DNA of 12,647 nt, taken from NCBI GenBank assembly GCA_031262135.1, contig JAISIG010000040.1, positions 1-12,647 of the forward strand. Reading direction: 5' to 3'. Position numbers and translations under genes: made by a program. The notes under the pieces were generated by a model. It saw nothing but the letters and a program-made list of their open reading frames with translations, was not told the DNA's origin and did no database searches. This DNA comes from Endomicrobium sp. Lineage in GTDB: Bacteria; Elusimicrobiota; Endomicrobiia; Endomicrobiales; Endomicrobiaceae. Of this stretch, positions 1-8,055 are shown in pieces; positions within the stretch are counted from its first letter, which is position 1; each line of letters begins with the position of its first letter.

Positions 1-758
1 CCAATTTCTTGTATACCTCCATACTGACTATCTCCTATAATAGGATGATGTATATATTTCATATGACTTCTTATTTGATGAGTACGTCCAGTACATAATT
101 GTATTTTAATAAAGGTAAAATTATGAAATCTTTTAATTACTTGAAATTTTGTCACTGCTTGTTTATTTGCAAAAAAACCAACAGACATCATTTTTCTATT
201 CTTTGGATTTCTACCAAGTGGAGCTTTTATAATACCGTTATCTTCATTTATCAATCCTTGAACTGCAGCATAATATATTTTTTTTACTAATCTTTTTTTA
301 AATTGATAAATCATCTTTATTTGAGATTTTTGATTTTTTGCAAAAATAATTGCTCCTGAAGTATTTTTATCAAGTCTATGCACTACATAAGGTTGAAATT
401 TCCCATTGGCATAAGAAACTAAAGCATTTATCATAGTATCAGAAATATGCTCATTAGAAGGATGGACTACTATACCTGGTTGTTTATCAATAATAATTAA
501 ATCATCATCTTCATATAAAACATTAATATTACATCTGAAAGGATTTATTGTTTCATTTTTTTTACTTTCAAATACAACAGTTATATTGTCACCATAATGT
601 AACTTATGGTTAGCTGTTGTACAATATCCATTTAACAGGATTTTTTGTTTATGAATAAGTTGTTGGAAATACGTTCTAGATATACATTTATATATTGATT
701 TTAGATATATATCAATTCTTTGTTTTGTAAAATAGTTATATATTATAGTTTTTTGCAT
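1..758 (-). CDS. rluD: RluA/RluD-family 23S rRNA pseudouridine synthase, 3' end cut by window edge
   Basis: Read from an ATG at 758, the frame stays open for 252 codons to the left edge, so the last 50-70 residues of a usual 300-325 residue protein are missing. Residues 1-65 look like an S4 RNA-binding domain. The catalytic core follows: YEDDDLIIIDKQPG at 82-95, VVHPS at 97-101, the signature HRLDKNTSG at 127-135 with Asp130 as the expected catalytic aspartate, and CTGRTHQIRSHM at 222-233. The family isomerises uridines in RNA, and RluD acts on helix 69 of 23S rRNA. The start overlaps the end of lgt by 16 bases, which suggests co-translation. No frameshift is visible. The assignment to RluD rather than RluA or RluC rests on the S4 domain and the context after lspA/lgt, so the family is sure and the exact target is inferred. 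Confidence 0.93.
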   Translation of the reverse strand, partial: MQKTIIYNYFTKQRIDIYLKSIYKCISRTYFQQLIHKQKILLNGYCTTANHKLHYGDNITVVFESKKNETINPFRCNINVLYEDDDLIIIDKQPGIVVHPSNEHISDTMINALVSYANGKFQPYVVHRLDKNTSGAIIFAKNQKSQIKMIYQFKKRLVKKIYYAAVQGLINEDNGIIKAPLGRNPKNRKMMSVGFFANKQAVTKFQVIKRFHNFTFIKIQLCTGRTHQIRSHMKYIHHPIIGDSQYGGIQEI

Positions 759-1498
759 ACTATATGTATTCCAAATATAATCATACATAGCGATATTATT
801 TGAGACAACGATAAGTTAATATATCTTATATATGATACATCCCCACGAAAAAACTCAATTAAAAATCTACCAATTCCGTATAATATACTATATATTCCGA
901 ATAATATTCCATTTTTGGATGTTTTCATTGAGTATTTATGTAAAATAATAAATATAAAAAAATTCCACAATGATTCATAAATTTGGGTTGGATGAATAGA
1001 TACCCCTGTTACAGCAATTGATTGCACGTTATTGAATGTGATAGCCCACGGAACATCTGTTTGTTTCCCATAACAACAGCCACCAAGTAAACATCCAATA
1101 CGCCCTATAGAATACCCTAAAGCCAAACCAGGGGAGAAAAAATCTCCTAAGCTAAGCATAGATATATGATGTTTATGCGCGTATACAATCAAAAATATTA
1201 TAACACTAAGAAATCCACCATAATATATTAAGCCTCCATTCCATAATTTAAAAATATCTAATGGGTTCATAAAAAAACTATTGACATTAGTAATAACATA
1301 AAATAATCTACTACCTAGTATTGAGATAATCATTACATATATAAATAATGTATCTAATGAATCCTGTCTAAAAAGATTTCTTTGAGATTGCTTTAAAGAA
1401 ATCTTGAAATAAATAAAAGAAATAGCAAAAGCTAAGGCTATACACATACCGTAAGAATATATTGAGAAATAGAAACATTTAAAAATAATTGGGTACAT
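743..1498 (-). CDS. lgt: Prolipoprotein diacylglyceryl transferase Lgt
   Basis: The 251-residue product is a polytopic inner-membrane enzyme that transfers diacylglyceryl from phosphatidylglycerol to the lipobox cysteine of prolipoproteins. Family motifs appear in order: a short N-terminal MYPIIF start, NGGLIYYGG at 87-95, the Lgt signature GRIGCLLGGCCYG at 132-144 with the invariant arginine at 133, HPTQIYES at 169-176, and GIGRFLIEFFRGD at 208-220 holding the conserved Arg and Glu. Several hydrophobic stretches fit the seven-helix topology. The cysteine-rich GGCCYG version of the signature replaces the NGELWG type of E. coli; I recall this variant from other phyla. The ATG lies 8 bases after the lspA stop, and the 3' end overlaps the pseudouridine synthase gene, so it is in an operon with lspA, which acts next in the same pathway. 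Confidence 0.97.
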   Translation of the reverse strand: MYPIIFKCFYFSIYSYGMCIALAFAISFIYFKISLKQSQRNLFRQDSLDTLFIYVMIISILGSRLFYVITNVNSFFMNPLDIFKLWNGGLIYYGGFLSVIIFLIVYAHKHHISMLSLGDFFSPGLALGYSIGRIGCLLGGCCYGKQTDVPWAITFNNVQSIAVTGVSIHPTQIYESLWNFFIFIILHKYSMKTSKNGILFGIYSILYGIGRFLIEFFRGDVSYIRYINLSLSQIISLCMIIFGIHIVCKKL

Positions 1499-1506
1499 AA
1501 GTATAT

Positions 1507-1977
1507 TTAACTCTGTTTTTTATTGACTAGTAAAGAACTAGCTATCAGTATAAATCCTATACATAGATATATATCAGCTATGTTAAATACAGGATATCTT
1601 GTCTTATTCACTCCAAAATCTATAAAATCTATAACAGCATTATAAATGAATCTATCTATTAAATTACTTGTTCCTCCAGATATAATCATGCATAGTGATA
1701 GTTTATTCATTGTTTGCAGCTTGCTCCAAAATTTAAAAAAATACCCTAATATTATTATTAGGGATATTCCTATAAAGCTTATTAATACTAACTTATTATT
1801 ATATTGCTTCAAAATACCAAACGCTAGTCCACTATTACGCGCATGGATAAAATTTAATAAGTTTAAATTATATATACAATTTATAGACATAGAATATGGA
1901 ATATAACATATAACAAAATACTTGATAATTTGATCTATCAAAATCAATATCAGCATTGCAATAATTGCTATTAACAT
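1507..1977 (-). CDS. lspA: Lipoprotein signal peptidase LspA (signal peptidase II)
   Basis: This 156-residue, four-helix inner-membrane aspartyl protease removes the signal peptide from diacylglyceryl-modified prolipoproteins. Visible motifs are the N-terminal helix with LILIDQIIKY at 11-20, ARNSGLAFGIL at 46-56, GGTSNLIDRF at 101-110 with catalytic Asp108, and FNIADIYLCIG at 131-141 with catalytic Asp135. Their spacing matches the E. coli pair at 114 and 141. The loop reads GGTSN where GGAIGN is usual, so one glycine is replaced by serine, but the catalytic residues are intact. The length is normal. The gene starts 23 bases after the ileS stop and lies directly before lgt, the common ileS-lspA order. 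No strong Shine-Dalgarno sequence precedes the ATG, so coupling to ileS translation is plausible. Confidence 0.97.
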   Translation of the reverse strand: MLIAIIAMLILILIDQIIKYFVICYIPYSMSINCIYNLNLLNFIHARNSGLAFGILKQYNNKLVLISFIGISLIIILGYFFKFWSKLQTMNKLSLCMIISGGTSNLIDRFIYNAVIDFIDFGVNKTRYPVFNIADIYLCIGFILIASSLLVNKKQS

Positions 1978-2000
1978 ATAATTAATCTATTTTATTAATG

Positions 2001-4811
2001 TTATGATTTGTATAAATTAATAACGTGTTGACACCTTTTACATAAGCCATTTTCTATATCGTTAATGTGTCTCCAACATCTATTACATTTGTTGTATTTA
2101 GATTTATTGATCTCTATGTTTAATGCATCGTCTTTTATTAAATCTAAATTATAGTTAATATCCCAATTACCAAGTACAAGCTTTAATAAATCAATTTCTT
2201 GGAATACATTCTTGTATAAACTTCCATAAGTTATACTTATCGAAGTTTCCAAAATTGAGCCTATACCAAGTTTTAATCTTAAATTTTCATATAAATTAAT
2301 ACATTGTTCTCTTATAAAAAATATTTTTTTCCATATTTCTTCCATGTCTTGTTTAATGTTATAACAAGTATTTACTATGGGGAAATTTGATAAAAAAACA
2401 GATGTTACATTTGTAGCATTATGAAAAATATTTAATTTGTTGATTTCTTTCCAGGCTTCTTCTGCTGTAAATGATAATATAGGAGCTACTAATCTAATGA
2501 TGACAGAACATATCTCTAGAATTGCGCTCTGAGCGCTTTTTCTTTTGATCCCATTTTTTGGATCACAATATAAGATATCCTTTAAAGCATTTAGATAAAA
2601 TCCACTTAAGAAACTAGTACAAAAATTATTAATCCTATTCATAACTTTATGAAATAAATATGAGTTGTACGCTGTTATTACTTCTACTATCAATTGATTA
2701 AGTTGATGTAAAGCGTATTGATCTATTTTTTGCATATCTTGAAATTTAATAATATCTTGATATTGTATATCATAAAGATTTCCAAGTAGAAATCTTATAG
2801 TATTTCTAATTTTTCTATAAATATCACTTAAACCTATCATGATTTCATCAGATAATTTTATATCATCTCTATAATTACTAGAAGCTATCCAAAAGCGAAT
2901 CATATCTGCTCCATATTTATGTAACATAATATCAGTTGATATAAAATTACCAAGAGATTTTGACATTTTTTTTCCTTCCCCATCTACAACAAACCCGTGG
3001 GTTAAAACAGTCTTATATGGAACTGTTTCTTGTGTAGCCATAGATAAGATTAGAGATGTTTGAAACCATCCACGATGTTGATCACTTCCTTCTAAATATA
3101 AATCTGCAGGGAAATCTAAATTTTTATGTCTTAATACTGCTTCAAAAGACACTCCTGAATCAAACCATACATCCAAAATATCTTGTTCTTTTATAAATTC
3201 CTTAGTGTTTTTGCATGACGGGCATTTCACATTAGTATCTTTTAATAATTCTGTTTCACTTAGTTGAAACCATGAATTACTTCCATGAAGAGAAAATAAT
3301 TCAGCTATTTTATCAATAATTTTTACATCCAGTATTGGAAATGAACATTGCTTACAGTAAAATATAGGTAATGGAACCCCCCATAAACGCTGTCTGCTTA
3401 AGCACCAATCAGGCCTGATTTTCAACATTGCTTTGATTCTATTCTCACCATAGTTTGGGATCCACTGTACAGTTTTTAATTTATTAATTATCTTATTTCT
3501 TAGATGCTTATGATCCATTGATAAAAACCATTGTTGTGTCGCCCTAAACATTATAGGTTGTTTACATCTCCAACAATATGGATAAGAATGTTTAAGATCG
3601 CATAAGGCTAATATATTCTGATTGTCATAAAGTTGTTTAATAATTAAATCATTGGCATGAAATATCTTGATTCCTTCAAATTCAGGAACTTCCTTTGTAA
3701 ATTTGCCTTTTGAATCAAAAGGTGAAAATATTTTAAATCCATAACTTACACCTACCTGATAATCCTCTGGCCCCAATCCAGGAGCTATATGAACTATTCC
3801 GGTCCCATCTTTGATACTAACAAAACTTGCAACAACACATTGTGCTTGTTTGTTTTTTATTAATGGATTCTGACATTTTATATTAATAAATGCTTTTCCT
3901 TGAAATTCCGCTAATATTTCAAAAGACACAGCCTTTATTTTTCTCTGAATGTTATAAGCTAATGCTTTTGCAACTATAAGCTTTTCAACTCTAGAGTTTG
4001 CAAATTTATATATGACAACAATATATTTTTCTTCTCCATTAAAAGCTAATGCAACATTTGCAGGTAATGACCATGGAGTTGTTGTCCAGATTAATACTGA
4101 AAAATCCTTCAATTGTATTGTATTTAAAACACTGTTTTGATATGAAATAATGTTAAATTTAATAAAAATTGATTTTGCTTTCTGGATATGATATTCAACT
4201 TCTGCTTCTGCCATAGCTGTTTCACAATTAGGACACCAATAAACTGGTTTGTGATTTCTGTATACATATCCTTTAGAGACTAAATCTCTAAATATATTAA
4301 TAATAGCAGCTTCATAAGTATTAGTAAAAGTTAGGTATGGATTATCCCAATCAGCTATAATACCTAATGATTGGAATTCTGTTTTTTGAATTTTAACAAA
4401 TTTTTTAACAAATCGCTCGGCAGCTTCCCTAAAAACAAGCTTATCAATTTTATTCTTGTCTATATTTAAATCCTTTATTACTATCTGTTCTATTGGTAAA
4501 CCATGACAATCCCAACCAGGAGTAAAAGGGACAAAATAACCTGACATAGAAAGATACTTTACTATAAAATCCTTTAAAACTTTATTTAATCCAGTTCCAA
4601 GATGGATGTGAGCATTTGCATACGGAGGACCATCATGTAAAATAAACCTTTTATTGTTTTTATTCTTATAGCAAATTTGTTTATAAATGTTATTAGCTTC
4701 CCATTCATTTACCAAAAACTGCGATCTATGAGCTAAATTTGCCTTCATGTTAAATGCAGTTTTTGGTAAATTTAAAGTTTGGGAATAATTATGCTCTTCT
4801 TCTACAATCAT
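2001..4811 (-). CDS. ileS: Isoleucyl-tRNA synthetase
   Basis: This 936-residue class Ia synthetase charges tRNA-Ile with isoleucine, and its length is close to the bacterial (E. coli-type) enzyme. The N-terminus carries the usual LNLPKTAF. The HIGH region reads PPYANAHIHLGTG at 62-74, so the core motif is HLGT rather than HIGH. The CP1 editing domain has the threonine-rich WTTTPWSLPAN and GTGIVHIAPGLGPEDY, which keeps the His and Asp needed to hydrolyse Val-tRNA. WFDSG and KMSKS (near residue 615) complete the catalytic core. A C-terminal zinc finger has cysteines 909, 912, 924 and 927, typical of the bacterial type. AAAAGG, 8 bases before the ATG at 4811, serves as ribosome binding site. It follows yggU by 45 bases and precedes lspA. 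Confidence 0.98.
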   Translation of the reverse strand: MIVEEEHNYSQTLNLPKTAFNMKANLAHRSQFLVNEWEANNIYKQICYKNKNNKRFILHDGPPYANAHIHLGTGLNKVLKDFIVKYLSMSGYFVPFTPGWDCHGLPIEQIVIKDLNIDKNKIDKLVFREAAERFVKKFVKIQKTEFQSLGIIADWDNPYLTFTNTYEAAIINIFRDLVSKGYVYRNHKPVYWCPNCETAMAEAEVEYHIQKAKSIFIKFNIISYQNSVLNTIQLKDFSVLIWTTTPWSLPANVALAFNGEEKYIVVIYKFANSRVEKLIVAKALAYNIQRKIKAVSFEILAEFQGKAFINIKCQNPLIKNKQAQCVVASFVSIKDGTGIVHIAPGLGPEDYQVGVSYGFKIFSPFDSKGKFTKEVPEFEGIKIFHANDLIIKQLYDNQNILALCDLKHSYPYCWRCKQPIMFRATQQWFLSMDHKHLRNKIINKLKTVQWIPNYGENRIKAMLKIRPDWCLSRQRLWGVPLPIFYCKQCSFPILDVKIIDKIAELFSLHGSNSWFQLSETELLKDTNVKCPSCKNTKEFIKEQDILDVWFDSGVSFEAVLRHKNLDFPADLYLEGSDQHRGWFQTSLILSMATQETVPYKTVLTHGFVVDGEGKKMSKSLGNFISTDIMLHKYGADMIRFWIASSNYRDDIKLSDEIMIGLSDIYRKIRNTIRFLLGNLYDIQYQDIIKFQDMQKIDQYALHQLNQLIVEVITAYNSYLFHKVMNRINNFCTSFLSGFYLNALKDILYCDPKNGIKRKSAQSAILEICSVIIRLVAPILSFTAEEAWKEINKLNIFHNATNVTSVFLSNFPIVNTCYNIKQDMEEIWKKIFFIREQCINLYENLRLKLGIGSILETSISITYGSLYKNVFQEIDLLKLVLGNWDINYNLDLIKDDALNIEINKSKYNKCNRCWRHINDIENGLCKRCQHVINLYKS

Positions 4812-4856
4812 TAAGTGTACCTTTTTTCCTTATATAATATAATCAATAATAAATAA

Positions 4857-5120
4857 TCAAGGGATTGAATCTAAGATTTCAGTTAATTTTTCTTCTGAAC
4901 GCCCAATAATTTCAATAGTCTTTTCTTTCCCTCTTTCTCCTTTTCGTAAAAATATCATAGATTTTTTTACATCAAAAAAATCAGCTAAAAAATCACAAAG
5001 TTCTTTATTTGCTTTTCCTTCCACTGCTTCTGCTCTTAATTTAACTCTTAATATAGATCCAATTCTACTAACAACTTCATTTCTTTTGGCATTCAAGATC
5101 ACTTTAACTTTAATAATCAT
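4857..5120 (-). CDS. yggU: DUF167 / YggU family protein
   Basis: This small 87-residue protein matches the DUF167 (UPF0235, YggU) family in length and layout: an N-terminal beta strand with basic residues (KVKVILNAKRNEV), the conserved VEGKANKEL at 33-41, and a basic RKGERGKEKTIEI strand at 59-71. Its molecular role is not established; the family is widely distributed and often sits near yggS, yggT and ileS, as here. A strong Shine-Dalgarno sequence lies 10 bases upstream. The 95-base gap to yggS has a TATAAT-like box, so it may have its own promoter as well as read-through from pfp-yggS. YggT and DivIVA, which I recall between these genes in other bacteria, are not present. Confidence 0.93.
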   Translation of the reverse strand: MIIKVKVILNAKRNEVVSRIGSILRVKLRAEAVEGKANKELCDFLADFFDVKKSMIFLRKGERGKEKTIEIIGRSEEKLTEILDSIP

Positions 5121-5130
5121 TTCTAACTGA

Positions 5131-5137
5131 CTCCTTT
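5131..5137 (-). promoter_or_regulatory. Ribosome binding site of yggU
   Basis: On the minus strand this reads AAAGGAG, the strongest Shine-Dalgarno match in the window, 10 bases before the ATG at 5120. It fixes the yggU start. Confidence 0.8.
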
Positions 5138-5163
5138 AGTAATTCCATTAACAAAAAAATGAA

Positions 5164-5169
5164 ATTATA
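5164..5169 (-). promoter_or_regulatory. Possible -10 box upstream of yggU-ileS
   Basis: A perfect TATAAT lies on the minus strand in the 95-base gap between yggS and yggU, 44 bases before the yggU ATG. No good -35 hexamer sits 16-18 bases upstream (AACAAA at best), so in DNA this A+T-rich it may be chance. If real it would give the ileS-lspA-lgt segment an internal promoter. Confidence 0.3.
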
Positions 5170-5215
5170 CATACCAATTCTTAATATTTGTTCTATTCTT
5201 TATATATGTAGTACG

Positions 5216-5905
5216 TTACTTTTTATTATTATTTCCAAATATAGCAGATCCAAGCCTTAACATAGTTGCACCTTCTTCAATAGCAATTTTATAATCTGAT
5301 GACATTCCCATAGATAAAATATTAAACTCTGAGTGTAAAAAAAATTTCTTTATCTTATCATATTCAATATATACTTGTCTGAAACATTTTCTTAAATCAC
5401 TATTTATAGCATTACATGGAGCTATTACCATTAAACCTCTAATTAATATATTTGGAAGTTTTAATAAGCAATATTGATATAAATGGCGAACATAATTTAT
5501 ACTAATTCCAGCCCTACTTTCTATATTATGCATCTTTACTTCAATAAGACAATGTTGTAACTTATTATATTGTTTTGCATATTTATCAATGAGAGTAGCA
5601 ATAGTAATACTATCTACAGATTGTATCAAATCAAAATGTTCAACAATTTTCTTTGCTTTATTTGACTGTATATGTCCTATAAAATGTTTGATTATTCCTT
5701 TAAAATGTTCTCCTATTTGAATAAATTTTGGGATTGCTTCCTGAATTTTACTTTCTCCAATATTTGTAATTCCATACGCAAAAGATTGCAAGATATCATA
5801 AGATGAGACAGTTTTTGTAACAGCCACAACTGTTATATTATTTATTCTTGATAGTGTTTTAATATCATTTTTTATACGCTGTATATTATGAGGAATGTAT
5901 GACAT
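5216..5905 (-). CDS. yggS: YggS/PLPBP family pyridoxal phosphate homeostasis protein
   Basis: This alanine-racemase-fold protein binds pyridoxal 5'-phosphate without known enzymatic activity and maintains B6 vitamer and amino acid homeostasis. From the ATG at 5905 it has 229 residues. AVTKTVS carries the PLP-binding lysine (Lys31 from this start), followed by NIGESKIQEA, HFIGHIQSNKAKK, a SRAGI segment, and near the C-terminus LSMGMSSDYKIAIEEGATMLRLGSAIFG-type signature residues that bind the phosphate. The frame extends 12 codons further to a TTG at 5941. I prefer the ATG because MSYIPHNIQRI aligns with the usual MS..NLQRI start of the family and a TTG start is rarer. Neither start has a clear Shine-Dalgarno sequence. 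It lies 65 bases after pfp. Confidence 0.94.
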   Translation of the reverse strand: MSYIPHNIQRIKNDIKTLSRINNITVVAVTKTVSSYDILQSFAYGITNIGESKIQEAIPKFIQIGEHFKGIIKHFIGHIQSNKAKKIVEHFDLIQSVDSITIATLIDKYAKQYNKLQHCLIEVKMHNIESRAGISINYVRHLYQYCLLKLPNILIRGLMVIAPCNAINSDLRKCFRQVYIEYDKIKKFFLHSEFNILSMGMSSDYKIAIEEGATMLRLGSAIFGNNNKK

Positions 5906-5970
5906 GATCTTAACAATACCTAACCAATTTTTATTTATCAAATATTAGTATACCATACATGATTATTATA

Positions 5971-7641
5971 TTATATTTTTTTAGGTTTTTTACATTTTAA
6001 TTGTAATGTTTTAGTAACTCTATCTGTTATACACGATTTACCATAATATTGTATAGGCCCAGGAGAGATATAGTCTTCATTTAAAGCCCATTTTTCTTTA
6101 TTGCTTATGTATTCCATAAATGGTATACCATGTAAATCAACTAAAGTTTTTTGTATAACAAATTTATCTTCTCCCTTACGTTTTTCAATGTTTATCATAT
6201 TTACTATAGGAACGCCACCACATTCCCAGTCATATGGTACTTTTGCTAACTTATTTATATAAGATAAATATCCAGTAAACCCATTTATGATTAGCACTGC
6301 AGCGTTATATCCTAAGGCATAAGCATAATTTGCATCAAAATTTGATGGTAACCCGCAACGTCCCTCATATCCAAAAAAATGTGAAATTGCATTAAATTTT
6401 CCATGATATTTACCTAATTTACAAAGTTTGTTAAGTTTTTTATGTATCATTGTTATTAATAATTTATCTGTTTCAATAGATGATACTTGAATATTTCCAT
6501 GAGGATCTCTATCTAAGAGAAGTTGTTCTATAATGTTATGTGGAAATGATTGCATTAAATTATATAAATGAGATGGCAGTTTACTACAAATATAATGTTC
6601 TTTCTCTACGCATGTTTTCATTGTTTTAATAATATCTCTATTTTTATATAGAATATCATTTATAGTATAAATAAGTTCTCTAATTTCAGGAATAAATTCA
6701 ATTAATCCTTCTGGAATTAATATCACACCAAAGTCCTTATTAAGTTTGGAACGTTTTAGAATAATATCAATAATATTATCAACAATATTAGATAATGTCA
6801 TTCTTTTTTCTAGTACTTCTTCTCCGATTACAATAATATTAGGATGTGTTTGTAATCCAACTTCTAATGTTATATGAGAAGCACTTCTTCCCATTAATCT
6901 AATAAAATGCCAGTATTTACGTGCCGAACATACATCTATGCAAACATTCCCTACAAGTTCAGAATAAATCTTTGTTGCTGTATCAAATCCAAAAGGAATC
7001 TCAACATATTGATTTTGTAAATCTCCATCTATTGTTTTAGGAACTCCAACAATACAAGTTTTTAATTTTTTTTGTTTAAAATATTCTGCTATGATCGCTG
7101 CATTTGTATTAGAATCATCTCCACCAATAATTATCAAAGCATCTACTTTGTCAGTTTCAAAATGTTTTTTCATTAAAGATAATTGTTCTACAGTCTCTAT
7201 TTTATCTCTTCCAGAATATATTAAATGAAATCCACCAGTATTTCTATAATGTTTCAGTTGATCTTTTTCAATAATTTTATATTGATTTTTTAAAATACCT
7301 GCTGCACCTCCAAGATACCCAATTAATCTATTTTCCGGATTGACTTTCTTTAAGCAATCAAATATTCCAGCTATCACATTGTGCCCACCAGGAGCTTGCC
7401 CACCAGAGAAGATAACAGCTACTTTCATAGATTTTTTTTGAATATTATGTGTATTAAGTCCCTTTCGAAATTTTATGACAGGCTTTCCATACGTGTTAAT
7501 AAACCTTTGTTGGATTTTTGGATTTTCACTATAAGTTGAACAACATGAAACAGGGTCAATATTTTTTATTCTATTTTGTAATATATTTGGTAAAATTGGC
7601 TTAAATTTCTTTCTTTCACAAGTAATATTTGAATTATTCAT
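5971..7641 (-). CDS. pfp: Pyrophosphate--fructose 6-phosphate 1-phosphotransferase (PPi-PFK), long form
   Basis: This enzyme reversibly phosphorylates fructose 6-phosphate using pyrophosphate instead of ATP. The 556 residues fit the long PPi-PFK clade known from plants, spirochaetes and chlamydiae. A roughly 70-residue N-terminal extension is followed by FSGGQAPGGHN at 78-88, GYLGGAAGI at 108-116, IYSGRDKIET at 141-150, GGDDSNTNA at 173-181, PKTIDGDL at 201-208 with the catalytic Asp205, and LMGRSASHITLE at 249-260. The Asp in GGDD (Asp176) and the Lys of PKTIDGD are the residues that mark PPi rather than ATP use. The C-terminal half retains FFGYEGRCGLPSNFDANYA and the domain appears complete. 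The gene opens the downstream cluster, with its own promoter and a clear ribosome binding site, and fits an energy-saving glycolysis. Confidence 0.97.
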   Translation of the reverse strand: MNNSNITCERKKFKPILPNILQNRIKNIDPVSCCSTYSENPKIQQRFINTYGKPVIKFRKGLNTHNIQKKSMKVAVIFSGGQAPGGHNVIAGIFDCLKKVNPENRLIGYLGGAAGILKNQYKIIEKDQLKHYRNTGGFHLIYSGRDKIETVEQLSLMKKHFETDKVDALIIIGGDDSNTNAAIIAEYFKQKKLKTCIVGVPKTIDGDLQNQYVEIPFGFDTATKIYSELVGNVCIDVCSARKYWHFIRLMGRSASHITLEVGLQTHPNIIVIGEEVLEKRMTLSNIVDNIIDIILKRSKLNKDFGVILIPEGLIEFIPEIRELIYTINDILYKNRDIIKTMKTCVEKEHYICSKLPSHLYNLMQSFPHNIIEQLLLDRDPHGNIQVSSIETDKLLITMIHKKLNKLCKLGKYHGKFNAISHFFGYEGRCGLPSNFDANYAYALGYNAAVLIINGFTGYLSYINKLAKVPYDWECGGVPIVNMINIEKRKGEDKFVIQKTLVDLHGIPFMEYISNKEKWALNEDYISPGPIQYYGKSCITDRVTKTLQLKCKKPKKI

Positions 7642-7651
7642 TTATTTTATA

Positions 7652-7656
7652 CTCCT
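7652..7656 (-). promoter_or_regulatory. Ribosome binding site of pfp
   Basis: AGGAG on the minus strand, 10 bases upstream of the ATG at 7641. It supports that start, which precedes the N-terminal extension typical of long PPi-PFKs. Confidence 0.75.
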
Positions 7657-7703
7657 ATATTTTTTACTTGAACATAATAAAACATAAATATATCATTATC
7701 TTC

Positions 7704-7732
7704 ATTATAATCCTTTGCGTAGTTATTTACAA
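7704..7732 (-). promoter_or_regulatory. Sigma70-like promoter of the pfp-yggS-yggU-ileS-lspA-lgt cluster
   Basis: On the minus strand a -35 box TTGTAA (7732-7727, four of six consensus bases) is separated by exactly 17 bases from a perfect -10 TATAAT (7709-7704). The expected start of transcription near 7697 leaves a leader of about 55 bases carrying the pfp ribosome binding site. The spacer is relatively G+C-rich (CTACGCAAAGG), unlike the surrounding DNA, which argues against chance. This is the best promoter in the window. Confidence 0.6.
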
Positions 7733-7855
7733 TTTAAATAAAATTTATTTACTCTTCCGAATAGAATCAATCCATACATGTTTGATATCAATTAAATGAA
7801 AAATATATTCATAGCTTCTTTAACTGACTATATTCAAACCTTTTGCAATAAAATA

Positions 7856-7885
7856 TATAATAACTTATATAATAAAGTTATTATA
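7856..7885 (-). terminator. A+T-rich inverted repeat, possible terminator of the HD-tgt-yajC-HD operon
   Basis: Two perfectly complementary 11-base arms (7856-7866 and 7875-7885) enclose an 8-base loop. The stem has only one G-C pair, so the hairpin would be weak. On the minus strand it is preceded by a T-rich run and followed by TATTTTATT, roughly in the manner of an intrinsic terminator, about 170 bases after the stop of HD gene B. It could equally be a protein-binding palindrome or chance in A+T-rich DNA. Confidence 0.35.
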
Positions 7886-8055
7886 AAAAATATTTTTATT
7901 AAATTAGAATAATAAACACTAATTTAATAAATTTATATCATTCATATAGTCCAGTAAAAAATAAATTAATTAATGTATTATAATTGTGATCTTCGTTAAA
8001 TTGAAAAGTTAAGTGTTTGATAGATAATGAATTTTATATACAGAATAGTTATCTA

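Larger units (their letters stand above)
7642..8055. other. 414-base non-coding gap between HD-domain gene B and pfp
   Basis: No open frame of note and no similarity to a known gene could be seen in any frame. The right part holds the 3' end of the tgt-yajC operon with a long inverted repeat at 7856-7885. The left part holds the pfp promoter and ribosome binding site. The middle is plain A+T-rich sequence. Other bacteria often have secD and secF after yajC; no remnant of them is recognisable here. Confidence 0.6.

Noticed and set aside
99..290. Plus-strand frame of 63 codons
   Set aside because: It lies wholly inside the pseudouridine synthase gene on the other strand and has no recognisable protein features.
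1646..1906. Plus-strand frame of 86 codons
   Set aside because: It is antisense to lspA, whose catalytic motifs are unmistakable; the antisense product has no family resemblance.
5906..5941. TTG start extending YggS by 12 residues
   Set aside because: The ATG at 5905 fits the family N-terminus better, and no ribosome binding site supports the TTG.
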